DNA of 64,000 nucleotides from Albibacterium sp963696875 (GTDB lineage Bacteria; Bacteroidota; Bacteroidia; Sphingobacteriales; Sphingobacteriaceae). Under the pieces are notes generated by a model. The model was not told where the DNA came from, made no database searches, and saw only the letters and a list, made by a program, of their open reading frames with translations. Shown in pieces: positions 8,579 to 18,181 of this stretch. Positions within the stretch are counted from its first letter, which is position 1, and every line of letters begins with the position of its first letter. Location: positions 744,001-808,000 of the forward strand of contig CAVOLQ010000002.1 of the NCBI GenBank assembly GCA_963696875.1, given 5' to 3'. Position numbers and translations under genes: made by a program.

Positions 8579-9598
8579 ATGACACTTTGTACAGCATATA
8601 TACGCCAAGTCAACGATAGTGAAGAGTTAATCTTTGCGACTGATAGTTGTTTAACTGGTGGTGAGAAATGGAAACATGGAATCAAGCTTTTTGAATTGCC
8701 CCGAAAGGACTGTTTGCTTTGCTTTGCGGGTGATACTATTAGAGCATATCCATTGGTTTTGAACTTGGTATCCTCAATTCAATTAAATAAATATTTAGAG
8801 TCGCCTTCAGCTTCTTTAGAAGAAGTATTGGAGTTCTTATCAGAACTTTTTACAAAGCTTGTAAAAACAATCGCTGAGGTTGACAAAGACAGAATTCATT
8901 CAGAAAGAGGTGCAGCTGAATTTCTTTTTGGTGGCTGGGATTGGCAGAAAGGACCAAATGGCGCTTTCAGAGTTTGGAAATTATACTATTCTTCAGAAGT
9001 AGAAGGTTTCATCTTTGATGAATTAACCAACCCCAGTAATCAAACTATTTTTTACACCTTTTTAGGTAATGCCAAAGACATAGATATAGAAAAGATGGCA
9101 AAAGAAAGGTTCAATAAGTTGCTTTTAGATGAAGATAAGATTGGTTCCAAGTTAGATATGGAACCGTTGAGAGTGTTAAGCGCAGTTTCACTTGATAAGA
9201 GCATTCGTGAAGTCGATGGGAGTCTACAAATTGCCAAGGTATACAAATCTAGTCGAACAGAATTCTTTGGTATATATTGGGAATCTAGTCGAGGAAAGCC
9301 TTGTTTTCAAGGAAGGGAATATAATGAAATCAATAAACCAATAGTGCGATATTTTGATCCTGATACCTTCGAAATAATAGAATCAGACCTACCGAATAAG
9401 CTGAATAATATCAGTGAGGAAATATATCAAGATAACTTTGATTTTGTACAGGAATGTTTTAATGACGGTTTTCTAAAAGAAGATTTACCAGAAAAAACAA
9501 AACATGAATTAAGGTTGATTTTTAAAGAGGTTGCATACAGACTATTTATTCGCAACCAAGAAGAAGAACTAGTAAACGGTGAAAAAGTGTATTCTTAA
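8579..9598 (+). CDS. Ntn-hydrolase (proteasome beta-like) family protein in the RM operon
   Basis: The start at 8579 is one base after the upstream stop. A longer frame from 8537 would overlap the previous gene. The 339-aa protein begins MTLCTAYIR, giving a Thr directly after Met. It continues with a beta-rich segment FATDSCLTGGEKWKHGIKLF then CFAGDT, which resembles the N-terminal half of proteasome-beta/Ntn folds (A-D-S after strand 2, then K-I/L and AGD). Ntn enzymes are autocatalytic amidohydrolases that use an N-terminal Thr, Ser or Cys. The remaining 250 residues are unassigned. Its placement between hsdS and hsdR suggests regulation or proteolysis linked to restriction. Fold assignment is by eye and moderate. 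Confidence 0.6.
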   Translation: MTLCTAYIRQVNDSEELIFATDSCLTGGEKWKHGIKLFELPRKDCLLCFAGDTIRAYPLVLNLVSSIQLNKYLESPSASLEEVLEFLSELFTKLVKTIAEVDKDRIHSERGAAEFLFGGWDWQKGPNGAFRVWKLYYSSEVEGFIFDELTNPSNQTIFYTFLGNAKDIDIEKMAKERFNKLLLDEDKIGSKLDMEPLRVLSAVSLDKSIREVDGSLQIAKVYKSSRTEFFGIYWESSRGKPCFQGREYNEINKPIVRYFDPDTFEIIESDLPNKLNNISEEIYQDNFDFVQECFNDGFLKEDLPEKTKHELRLIFKEVAYRLFIRNQEEELVNGEKVYS

Positions 9599-9791
9599 GT
9601 AAGAAAACATTTAAATTATTTAATTAATCACATAGAACTTACAATGAGACAGAAGGTGAAGAGAAAAGCTCTTTAACAATGAGATATCATATTATTGCAA
9701 ATAAATATTTTGACTTAGTTGAGCCTATATTGGATGCTTTTCAATCCGCTTGCGTTTCTTGTTTTATAAAATTTTTAAAATTATCAATATT

Positions 9792-9842
9792 ACACCTCCC
9801 TTGCCTGTCTTTAATGCTCATTAGGGGGATCTTTTCTTTTTA
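9792..9842 (+). terminator. Hairpin plus U-tract immediately upstream of hsdR (attenuator- or terminator-like)
   Basis: A stem pairs ACCTCCC (9794-9800) with AGGGGGAT (9823-9830) and is followed by the T-rich run CTTTTCTTTT, ending 6 bp before the hsdR ATG. A related sequence occurs on the opposite strand at 32377-32428, again directly before an ATG. The 250-bp gap before it (9599-9791) has one 55-codon frame (ATG at 9679) that I do not trust as a gene. This structure could separate hsdR expression from the modification genes. Confidence 0.5.
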
Positions 9843-9846
9843 GGCT

Positions 9847-12831
9847 ATGAGTATAACTACTGAAAATACATTTGAAACTGCGTTGGTACTGTCCTTAGTA
9901 GACCAGGGCGGCTACAGCGAAGGCAATTCACAAGATTATAGTCCTGAACTTGGGATGTTTAAAAACGAAGTGATTCGCTTTTTACAGGAATCGCAACCTA
10001 AACGTTGGGAGCGCATTACCACCATCCACGGAGCAGATGCTAATAAACGGGTTATTCAGCGGTTGTATAAGGAATTGGATTTGAGGGGTAGCTTGGATGT
10101 GCTTCGAAATGGTTTTGTGGATTACGGTGTGCGTTTTCAAATGGCCTATTTTCAACCAGCTTCGGGTTTGAATCCTGATGCAATGGATTTGTACGAAAAG
10201 AACAATCTAAAGGTTTACAGGCAAATTTATTATAGTAGTAAAAATAATAATTCAGTTGATGTTTTGCTGTCTTTAAATGGTATTCCTGTTGCCACTTTGG
10301 AGCTTAAGAATCAGTTTACTGGTCAAAACGTAGGGAATGCATTAAAGCAATATAGTACTACTCGAGATAATCGTGAGATACTATTCGCTTTTAAGAAAAG
10401 AACTTTGGTTCATTTTGCTGTGGATCAGGATGAAGTGTTTATGACTACCAAATTGGATGGAAGTAAAACCTATTGGTTACCCTTCAATAAGGGAGCTAAT
10501 AATGGGAAGGGCAATCCTCAAAACCGGGACGGTTATCGTACAGCTTACTTATGGGAAAATATCTTACAGAAAGACAGTTGGTTGGAAATCTTGCAACGTT
10601 TTGTGCATTTGCAAACGGAAGAAGTAGTAGTTGACAGTAAAATTTACAAGAAAGAGAAGCTTATTTTTCCACGCTATCATCAACTTGATGTTGTGCGTAG
10701 TGTTGGCGAAAACGTGTTAAGCTCTGGTTTAGGTAAAAATTATCTGATTCAGCATTCTGCTGGCTCGGGGAAAAGTAATTCTATAGCTTGGTTGGCTTAT
10801 CGCTTGACGAGTTTGCATGATACCAAAGATGAGCGGATTTTTGATTCTGTTATTGTGATAACAGACCGAAAGGTCCTAGACCAACAATTACAAAACACGA
10901 TTTACCAATTTGAGCATAAAACGGGGGTAGTTCAAAAAATAGATAAGGACAGTGGGCAGTTGGCTGCAGCATTGGGGTATGGTACGAATATTATCATTAC
11001 CACGTTACAAAAATTTCCTTTTGTTGTGGATAAGGTGGGTGAATTGCCTGATCGGAAATATGCTGTCATCATTGATGAGGCTCACAGTTCACAAGGTGGA
11101 GAAGCGAGTAAGAAGCTAAAGGAGGTTTTGGCTGCCAAACCATTAGTCGAGGCCGAGATTGCAGAGGCTGACGATTATACTGGGGATGATTTTATTCGTG
11201 ATGAAATAGAGCGCTCTGCCGCAGTAAGGGGACGCCAAGCGAATATTTCCTTTTTTGCTTTTACTGCAACTCCTAAATATAAGACGCTTCAGGTTTTTGG
11301 TGAAAAGGATTCGGATGGGAAGCCCAAGCCATTTCACTTGTATTCCATGCGCCAAGCTATTGAGGAGGGGTTTATTTTGGACGTGTTGCAGAATTATACT
11401 AGCTATGAATTGTTTTTTAAACTAAAACAAATTATTGTTGAGGATCCTAATCTGAAACGTAAAAAAGCGGCTAAAGCTATTGGGAAATTTGTTTACTTAC
11501 ATCCTCATAATTTATCTCAAAAGACGCAAATTATTATTGAGCATTTTAGGGGTATCGTTTCTAAAAAGATTGGAGGGAAAGCTAAAGCGATGCTGGTTTG
11601 TGGATCGAGGTTGCATGCGAAACGTTATTTTGAGGAAGTTGGGAAATACATAAAGACAAAAGGATATGATAATGAAATCAAAATATTGGTTGCCTTTTCT
11701 GGTAAAATCATAGACGATAATGCTCCTGATGGGGTTACTGAGCCTGAATTGACTGGCTACAGCGAAAGGGAGCTACCAAGTATTTTTGAAAAGGAAGAAT
11801 ACAAAATTTTGATTGTTGCCGATAAATACCAAACTGGTTTTGACCAACCTTTACTGCATACGATGTATGTTGATAAGAAGCTTTCAGGTGTTAAAGCGGT
11901 TCAGACTTTATCACGCCTAAACAGGATGCACCCGGGCAAAGAAGACACTTTTGTGTTGGATTTTGCAAACGATAGGCAAACGATTTTGGATTCCTTTCAG
12001 CCTTATTATGAAGTAACTTCTGTGAAGGAGGAAACGGATATTAACCATTTGTATGACCTGAAAGCAAGGTTGGATGAATTTCAAGTGTATTGGGAGCAGG
12101 AAATTGAGGCTTTTGCTAATGTGTATTTCGACCCTGCAACTAAGCTAAACAATCCAAAACAACAAAAACACCTGTACAGTTTTACTGATCCTGCTGTTGA
12201 CAGGTATAAGGGTATAGCGGAAGAAGAAAAACAAGATGAGTTTAAAAAAGGAATCCGTTCTTGGACAAATTTGTATTCGTTTCTTTCTCAAGTCATGCCT
12301 TTTATTGATACTGATTTTGAAAAGTTTTATGCCTACGCTAAACTGTTACAAACTAGGCTTCCCAAACGAGAGCTTTCGGAATCTTTGCATTTAGATGATG
12401 AAGTTGCCCTGGAATATTATCGGTTGCAAAAGATTAAAGAAGGGTCAATTGAATTGCAAAAAGGTGAAGAAGGTGAATTAAGCGGTACTTCAGAAGCTGG
12501 GCTGAAAAGACAAAAAGAGGAAGAGGCTTTATTGTCTGAAATTATCAATGTATTGAATGATCGCTTTGGGACCGAGTTTGAAGAAGCGGACAAACTGTTT
12601 TTTGACCAAATAGAAGCTGAATTAATGGAGGATGAAACCTTGCAGACACAAGCAAGGGTGAATAAGATTGATACTTTCAAATTTGCTTTTAATGATAAGT
12701 TTATTGATAAACTTATTGGACGTATGGATCAAAACCAGGAAATATTTGAAAAGATTCTGGAAGATAAAGTATTTGGTGATCTGGTGAAAGAGTTGATGAT
12801 GAAGAAGATTTATAAGAAATTGAATGAGTAA
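9847..12831 (+). CDS. hsdR: Type I restriction enzyme motor/nuclease subunit HsdR
   Basis: A 994-aa protein, full length for the family. It has an N-terminal PD-(D/E)XK nuclease with the catalytic strand TLELKNQ near residues 150-156. A superfamily 2 translocase follows, with Walker A SAGSGKSNS near 303-311, DEAH near 410, TATPKYKT near 475 and later helicase motifs (LIVADKYQTGFDQP, QTLSRLNRMHPGK). HsdR binds the HsdMS complex, translocates DNA using ATP and cleaves unmethylated DNA far from the site. It is separated from the modification genes by about 250 bp and a hairpin, so its expression may be controlled separately. All key residues are intact, so the system looks active. Confidence 0.97.
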   Translation: MSITTENTFETALVLSLVDQGGYSEGNSQDYSPELGMFKNEVIRFLQESQPKRWERITTIHGADANKRVIQRLYKELDLRGSLDVLRNGFVDYGVRFQMAYFQPASGLNPDAMDLYEKNNLKVYRQIYYSSKNNNSVDVLLSLNGIPVATLELKNQFTGQNVGNALKQYSTTRDNREILFAFKKRTLVHFAVDQDEVFMTTKLDGSKTYWLPFNKGANNGKGNPQNRDGYRTAYLWENILQKDSWLEILQRFVHLQTEEVVVDSKIYKKEKLIFPRYHQLDVVRSVGENVLSSGLGKNYLIQHSAGSGKSNSIAWLAYRLTSLHDTKDERIFDSVIVITDRKVLDQQLQNTIYQFEHKTGVVQKIDKDSGQLAAALGYGTNIIITTLQKFPFVVDKVGELPDRKYAVIIDEAHSSQGGEASKKLKEVLAAKPLVEAEIAEADDYTGDDFIRDEIERSAAVRGRQANISFFAFTATPKYKTLQVFGEKDSDGKPKPFHLYSMRQAIEEGFILDVLQNYTSYELFFKLKQIIVEDPNLKRKKAAKAIGKFVYLHPHNLSQKTQIIIEHFRGIVSKKIGGKAKAMLVCGSRLHAKRYFEEVGKYIKTKGYDNEIKILVAFSGKIIDDNAPDGVTEPELTGYSERELPSIFEKEEYKILIVADKYQTGFDQPLLHTMYVDKKLSGVKAVQTLSRLNRMHPGKEDTFVLDFANDRQTILDSFQPYYEVTSVKEETDINHLYDLKARLDEFQVYWEQEIEAFANVYFDPATKLNNPKQQKHLYSFTDPAVDRYKGIAEEEKQDEFKKGIRSWTNLYSFLSQVMPFIDTDFEKFYAYAKLLQTRLPKRELSESLHLDDEVALEYYRLQKIKEGSIELQKGEEGELSGTSEAGLKRQKEEEALLSEIINVLNDRFGTEFEEADKLFFDQIEAELMEDETLQTQARVNKIDTFKFAFNDKFIDKLIGRMDQNQEIFEKILEDKVFGDLVKELMMKKIYKKLNE

Positions 12832-13018
12832 TTATAACTTATTATACACATACCTTATAGGTGAGTGATATAGACATAGAAAGTTGCAGGCTGTAAGACC
12901 AAGGGGATAGAAACTACACATAGCAAACTTTGTCTGCTATTGATAACACAATTACCTTGGTGAGTACTTAGATAGAAAAACAAAACCTTTAGAAACTGCT
13001 ATTTCAGCAAATATTTAT

Positions 13019-14230
13019 ATGATTATGGAAGTATCTTCGTCCACATTTAGAAACTTGCTTAATGATACCACTCGTATTGTTGAGCATCAAAAAGAAATTG
13101 CCTTTTTAAAAGGAGAAAACTTTAATGTGTTTTCAATTTTAAAAATGGAATATCGAGAAAATGAAACACATTCTGCATTTCTGGGAGAACTGCTGAGCCC
13201 AAAAGGCTCTCACGGATTGGGATCCATATTTTTAGAATGCTTTTTAACACAATTAGGTATTCAGCACCATATTGATATTGGAACTGCGGAAGTAATTTTA
13301 GAAAAACATATTAGTAAACATGATGACCTAAATGCTTCTGGAGGGCGAATAGATATTTTCATATGCGATAGTTTTGGTAAAAGTGTATGTATTGAAAACA
13401 AGATTCAAGCCTCCGACCAAAATGCACAGATTGCACGTTATTGTAATTTTAATACAGAAAAAAACAAGGTGTATTATTTAACATTAGAAGGGGAAATTCC
13501 TTCAATTCAAAGTCGTTCAAATAAGATAATAGATCAAGATTTTTTTACGCTAAGTTATAAAGATGAGATTCTTGAATGGTTAGAACAATGTCAAAAGGAG
13601 GCAACACAGTTTCCTATATTGCGTGAGAGTATTAATCAATATACCATTCTAATAAAAAAGTTGACCAATCAATTATCTAATTACAAAATGGAACAAGAAG
13701 TAAAAGAAATCATAAAAGCTAATTATCAAGCAGCAACCATAATTGGAAGTAATATTTGGAAGGTAGAATTGGAATACACTGAGCAGTTTATTTCAGATAT
13801 TGCAATTGCACTAAAAGGCTCACTTTCAGATGATTTCACAATTAAATCTGACAATAATTTAACTAAAAGCTATACCGGAATTTCTATCCGTAACAAACAT
13901 TGGCCTCATGATATAATTGTAAGGCTTGAAGGGAATTCAAAAATACCATGGAGCACTAGTTATTATGGTATTGTTGCGGATAAAAACAAATTTGATAGAG
14001 CTAAAATTAAAGAAGCGTTGAGTGCTATTAGTTTATTACAAAGCGGCTTTAAGGAAACGAGCGGATGGCCTTTCTATAAAGTCATCCTAGATTTATCTAC
14101 TACCGAAAAAAGAGCTCGACTATTTACATCTGCAGAAAGAGCAGTCTTGGTAAAAGAGATAACGGAAATGCTAGAAGAATTATCGCACATTTGCGAGAAA
14201 CCACTTGCAAACTCTAATTTAGCGGTCTAA
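13019..14230 (+). CDS. PD-(D/E)XK nuclease superfamily protein (PDDEXK_20-like)
   Basis: A 403-aa protein. The opening region FSILKMEYRENETHSAFLGELLSP is characteristic of PD-(D/E)XK family 20 proteins. The active-site strands follow as GGRIDIFI (about 108-115) and CIENKIQA (about 124-131), giving D...ExK, then a Q-containing helix (QNAQIARY). These proteins are frequent in defence islands, with substrate unknown. It is 190 bp downstream of hsdR on the same strand. An ATG two codons later (13025) is an alternative start. It may be a late gene of the RM island or a separate single-gene defence. Confidence 0.8.
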   Translation: MIMEVSSSTFRNLLNDTTRIVEHQKEIAFLKGENFNVFSILKMEYRENETHSAFLGELLSPKGSHGLGSIFLECFLTQLGIQHHIDIGTAEVILEKHISKHDDLNASGGRIDIFICDSFGKSVCIENKIQASDQNAQIARYCNFNTEKNKVYYLTLEGEIPSIQSRSNKIIDQDFFTLSYKDEILEWLEQCQKEATQFPILRESINQYTILIKKLTNQLSNYKMEQEVKEIIKANYQAATIIGSNIWKVELEYTEQFISDIAIALKGSLSDDFTIKSDNNLTKSYTGISIRNKHWPHDIIVRLEGNSKIPWSTSYYGIVADKNKFDRAKIKEALSAISLLQSGFKETSGWPFYKVILDLSTTEKRARLFTSAERAVLVKEITEMLEELSHICEKPLANSNLAV

Positions 14231-14444
14231 TATATTAACCTTATTTAATACTAAGTTGGAATTTTCAATTTATAGCTAAAATTTGAGCTGCAATCCCTTA
14301 TTCTTGCCATGTACAATTTAGTTTCTTAAAAATACATAAGCAGCTTTTCAGGGATTCATTGCATTGAAATACTCAAGGATGGTTTCGTTATTGGCTTTTG
14401 CTATTGATTCACTGGTGCCAAAAGTGAGTTCTGTTCTTCTGTCG

Positions 14445-14567
14445 TTAGTTTTCTGTTGCTCCATTTGTCGGCTTTGGGATGGTTAAAAAGTAAGCAAAAA
14501 CAATTAGTGTTACTATCGCTGTTAATGCAAATGCAGTTGTTGCACCAAACTGAAACCAAATAAGTCC
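14445..14567 (-). repeat. 123-bp duplicate of the 3' end of the MFS transporter gene
   Basis: It aligns without gaps to 22841-22963 with three mismatches by eye. It encodes the same C-terminal residues (GATTAFALTAIVTLIVFAYF) on the minus strand. The copy stops abruptly 12 bp before the IS66-like left end. The stretch 14231-14444 before it has no clear gene, only a short minus-strand frame ending in ETILEYFNAMNP that may be another gene tail. Confidence 0.9.
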
Positions 14568-14579
14568 AGGTGGTAAAAA

Positions 14580-16194
14580 GTATCCGCAAAAAACGTTTTT
14601 TATTGCCATAAAACAGGCTTTACGCTTGCTAAAACGGTGATTATCCGTACTTTTATGGTATGGAAACAGCGCTGGAAAATCTCTCAAAAGAAGACCTTTT
14701 AAAGGCTGTTTCCAGTCGTGATGAAAAGATAGAATCTCTTTCCAAAGACTCCTCTAAAAAAGACGAAAGAATAAATGAATTAGAAGCACAGCTTGCCATG
14801 TACAAGCGCATGCAGTTCGGACAGAAGCGCGAACGCTTTGAAGGTGACCCAAATCAGACTTTTCTTCCCTTTGAAGCCCGCTGAAGTGGAACAGCAGCAA
14901 GAAGTGATCAAAGAGAAGATTGAGTATATTCGTAAACGTCCCAGCCATAAAGGACGGGCAAAACTGCCGGCACACCTTCCTGTAGAGGAAATCGAGATCC
15001 ACCCTGAGGGGGATCTATCCCAGATGGTGTGCATCGGTAAAGAGATCACCGAAGAACTCGAGTGTGAACCGGCCAAGTTCTATATCAAACGGTTTATCCG
15101 ATATAAATATGCCGCTAAAAATGGAGATGGTGTATCCATCGCCGAACTTCCTGAACGGGTAATCGATAAAGGAATCCCGGGAGCAGGTCTACTGGCAATG
15201 ATCCTGACCGGTAAATACATGGATCACCTCCCGCTGTACCGCCAAAAGCAGATCTTCGCCAGGGAAAACATACAGATCCCATCATCAACAATCGAAGGAT
15301 GGACCAAGCAAGCGCTGGAAAAACTGGAACCACTTTATGATCAGCTCATCTTCCATACCAAATCCAAAGGGTACCTACAGGTTGATGAAACCCCGATAAA
15401 AGTACTGGACAGTGATAAAAAAGGCGCTGCCCATCAAGGCTATATTGGGTCTACCACGCTCCGCTGGACGGAACCGTGTTGTTTGATTATAGTCCCACCC
15501 GTGGTGCTATCGCTGCTGTACCCATGCTTGGAAACTTTAAAGGTTATCTCCAGACGGACGGCTATGCGGTTTACGAAAAGTACGGCAAAAAGAAAGAGGT
15601 TACTCACTTGGCCTGCTGGGCGCACGCGAGACGTGAGTTTGAAAAATCATTGGGCAACGATAAACCAAGAGCTGAAAAAGCATTGCTATTGATCCAAAAA
15701 TTGTATGCAACAGAACGGAAAGCCAAAGAAGAAAACCTTTCTCCAGAAAAATCAAGGAACTGCGACTTGCTGAATCACTGCCCGTAATCAACGAGTTGGG
15801 GAAATGGATCTTTGAAGAAATAAAGAATACACTCCCTAAAAGCCAGATCGGAAAAGCGATGGCCTATGCATACGCACGCTGGGATGCTTTATCAGCTTAT
15901 TTATACGACGGGAACCTTCTGATAGATAATAATCTTGTCGAAAATGCAATAAGACCCGTAGCGCTGGGAAGGAAAACTATCTCTTTGCAGGAAGCCACGA
16001 AGCGGCGCAACGGTCGGCTATGATATACTCTTTCTTCGCCATTTGCAAGAAACATGAAGTTAATCCTTTTCAATGGCTAAAATATACGCTGCAGAATATC
16101 ATGTCCATAAACCATAAGAACATCAAGGATCTGTACCCACAGAACTATAAGAAGAATATTGAACTATAAAAGATGTAGTTCATAGGGCGGATAC
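14580..16194 (+). mobile_element. Degenerate IS66-type element
   Basis: The transposase remnant is bounded by GTATCCGC at 14580-14587 and its inverse GCGGATAC at 16187-16194, which I take as terminal inverted repeats. No matching 8-bp target duplication flanks it (GGTAAAAA on the left, ATCCATGC on the right), so it is rearranged or the ends are misjudged. The right end (about 26 bp) recurs at 24104-24129. Only the TnpC-type gene is present. Confidence 0.55.
14660..16169 (+). pseudogene. IS66-family transposase (TnpC) broken by several frameshifts
   Basis: The coding sequence can be followed in four or five pieces. These are an N-terminal coiled coil (14660-14884), a zinc-finger and catalytic region (about 14884-15460, with YLQVDETPIKVL holding the first catalytic Asp), RGAIAAVPML to LACWAHARREFE (15476-15775), FEEIKNTLPKS to LVENAIRPVALGRKTI (15796-15990), and the C-terminal piece ending at 16169 (QWLKYTLQNI). 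At least three or four frame changes separate them, so the gene is dead. GC is higher than the neighbours, which fits a different origin. Confidence 0.85.
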
Positions 16195-16341
16195 ATCCAT
16201 GCCAGAATACTTCTTTTTCCAATTATAAAAAATGGCCTGGTGCACACCTAGTTCTCGGCAGATATCCGTTGTGGATTTTCCCGACTCATGTTGTTTGATC
16301 GCCGCAACGATCTGGCTTTCGCTGATTCTTGTCTTTTTCAT
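16180..16341 (-). pseudogene. IS3-family OrfA N-terminal fragment (HTH transposase subunit)
   Basis: From an ATG at 16341 the minus strand reads MKKTRISESQIVAAIKQHES and continues through TTDICRELGVHQAIFYNWKK to KYSGMD. This is the standard helix-turn-helix start of IS3/IS911 OrfA. It stops after 53 codons, where the IS66-like end begins. The rest of OrfA and all of OrfB are missing. The opposite-strand 60-codon frame here is only its shadow. Confidence 0.8.
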
Positions 16342-16495
16342 CGTTCTGAAGTTAAAGTTACGAATTTTCGCCTTTCAACCAGTTCGATTTTTAGGATGGG
16401 TTACAGGAATATAAAAAGCTATTGCGGATAAAAAAGACGAAACTTCGTTTTATTCCTTAACCCGCCATTTCGTCAAGCTGATGTAAGCTGTAGTG

Positions 16496-17278
16496 TTATT
16501 GTAATTCAATAATTTTAAGGGCAAATTCTCTATCTTTTTTGATTGCTTGTTTGAATTTTATATTGAAGCCTTTTTCTCTTGAAAGAGAAATTATTTTATC
16601 TATTTCTTCTTTCGGCGTCTTACAACCAAATATTATTTCTACAAGCGCATTTTTGTTAAATTGAATTAAACCGTTCTTGTTATTTTTTAGTACTCTTATT
16701 TCTTGTTCATAACTCCAATCATTAGATTTTGATAATACTATATCATTAACTAGAGTTTGTCTATTTCCTAAATGATTATAATCTGGATAATCATCTCTGT
16801 ATTTTACTGGTAATGGATAAACAAAAAAATCTGGGTCTTTTAAAATGTCAAACTTTAAACAAATACCTTTGTGTGATTCTGAATAATGCGACCACATCAG
16901 TAAACTTTTTTCATTTTTTGTAAAACAACAAACACCTGATTTGTTTATTACTGTATCAAAAGTTTGTTCTATAATGCTTTTCCACTTACCAGATGTTTCA
17001 TATGCTTCTTTTGCTAAGTTTTTTATTTGATATTCATTGATTTTCCCTTCGGAATTATTTCTTAAAAAGGATTCGATTTCTTCTAAAGTGTTATTTGTAT
17101 TTGGAACAATCTGACAGTCGAAGGGATCGTTGAAGTCGTTAGGACTTGAAAACCATAGTGAATTATTTTCTAATATTTTTTTTGTAGAATCAATAGTTCT
17201 GTATTTAAACATAAACTTAGATAATTGATTGTTGTGAACACCAATTTCTATCAATTTACTTAATGGTATTTCTGACAT
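16496..17278 (-). CDS. DUF2971 domain-containing protein
   Basis: A 260-aa protein with the family's ordered motifs: FKYRTIDSTKKILENNSLWFS near residues 24-44, SPNDFNDPFDC near 45-55, CCFTKNEKSLLMWSHYSESH near 117-136, GICLKFD and WSYEQEIRVLK near 193-203. DUF2971 proteins are of unknown function and are scattered across bacteria on islands. The gene stands alone on the minus strand with an attC-like dyad just upstream of its start, so it looks like a single-gene cassette. Confidence 0.85.
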   Translation of the reverse strand: MSEIPLSKLIEIGVHNNQLSKFMFKYRTIDSTKKILENNSLWFSSPNDFNDPFDCQIVPNTNNTLEEIESFLRNNSEGKINEYQIKNLAKEAYETSGKWKSIIEQTFDTVINKSGVCCFTKNEKSLLMWSHYSESHKGICLKFDILKDPDFFVYPLPVKYRDDYPDYNHLGNRQTLVNDIVLSKSNDWSYEQEIRVLKNNKNGLIQFNKNALVEIIFGCKTPKEEIDKIISLSREKGFNIKFKQAIKKDREFALKIIELQ

Positions 17279-17290
17279 AGGTTTGTTTTA

Positions 17291-17370
17291 ACATTACAGT
17301 TAACCTCTTGTTTAGCGAAACTAATATACAAAAAGATTCGCTAATCCATCTCTATAGGCGTATTTCGTTT
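17291..17370 (-). repeat. attC-like intergenic dyad S1 upstream of the DUF2971 gene
   Basis: TTAGCGAA (17312-17319) is answered by TTCGCTAA (17337-17344), followed by the CTCTATAGGCGTATT tail shared in form with S2 and S3. It lies just upstream of the gene start at 17278, with GTTAAC between the dyad and the start on the gene strand. Downstream to 17560 I see no gene. Confidence 0.45.
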
Positions 17371-17559
17371 TACTGAACTAATAAAAACATAATAAACTAT
17401 GATAATGGGAGTGTAACTTGGACTGTCATTCCCTGGTGCATGCAATCAAACATTATAAAAACAAATTAGTGGTTGAAATAGACTCGTCAGATTTGTTTGA
17501 TGCTCTTAAACATCGCAATAGTCCTTTTAGATATCACTATCTAGCCAACTAAAGTTTTA

Positions 17560-18147
17560 TCATTTATTTAAAAATGCCAGTACAAATCCGGTGATTTCTT
17601 GGCACTGTTGAGCATTTGCATTATCGTCCATATGGTTATGAATTGTATTTGGAAGTCTAATAATTTTTTATTCCAAACTTCTCTTGCTCTTCATTTGTAG
17701 GCAAAACTCTCTAATCTGCTGGGTGGTCACTTGAACGTAACTAATAAACCTTTATTTTATCGGTTCGGGGTAACGGTACCCTCCTATTATCCAACGTAAT
17801 TATTCTATCAACAATGCCTGGATGTTTATTAGGAAACAAAGCTATCATACCTTCACCATTCGAGTGCCCTATTAAGGTAATATGATTAAAGTCTAATTCA
17901 GGATTTGTCTTTTTCAATTTCTTTATCGTAAACAGGATATTATCAGCACCGCGCTCCCAAAAGGGCTTCCTTTCGATTTGAGGAATCCCTGACAAGGGCA
18001 TTAAACCGTCTTTCGAAAGTTCGTGTTGAATACTAACAATAAAATATCCTTTTGAAGCTAAGAATTCGGCTAGATAGGAATACATGAGATAGTCACCCCC
18101 TTTATTTTGACCATAGCCATGACTGAAAATTATAATTTTTCGCTTTT
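17560..18147 (-). pseudogene. Alpha/beta hydrolase (dienelactone hydrolase-like) broken by frameshifts
   Basis: The open part at 17741-18085 reads through the nucleophile elbow GHSNG. In-frame sequence upstream (KIIIFSHGYGQNKGGDYL, to about 18147) supplies the usual oxyanion-region HG, but a stop precedes it, so the normal signal peptide and start are lost. Downstream, in other frames, the tail continues as VLPTNEEQEKFGIK and then HNHMDDNANAQQC to a TGA at 17560. Two or more indels separate the pieces. Catalytic Ser is present, but the final His region is out of frame, so the protein is probably inactive. Confidence 0.7.
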
Positions 18148-18168
18148 TAATCTTCTAACTTGATTATA

Positions 18169-18181
18169 TTAGGCGCAATAT
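18169..18181. repeat. Left 13-bp boundary repeat of the two-gene cassette
   Basis: TTAGGCGCAATAT is the exact inverse complement of 19123-19135. It sits at the stop of the 182-aa gene. Read on the gene strand, the far copy gives GTTAGGC, which matches the integron core consensus GTTRRRY. Confidence 0.6.

Noticed and set aside
9679..9843. 55-codon plus-strand frame between the Ntn-like gene and hsdR
   Set aside because: Its last residues are translated from the hairpin and U-tract, which also exists at 32 kb as non-coding DNA. Composition is hydrophobic and T-rich as expected from AT-rich sequence.
14580..14587. Direct target duplication for the IS66-type element
   Set aside because: The 8 bp outside each end (GGTAAAAA and ATCCATGC) do not match, so no duplication is claimed.
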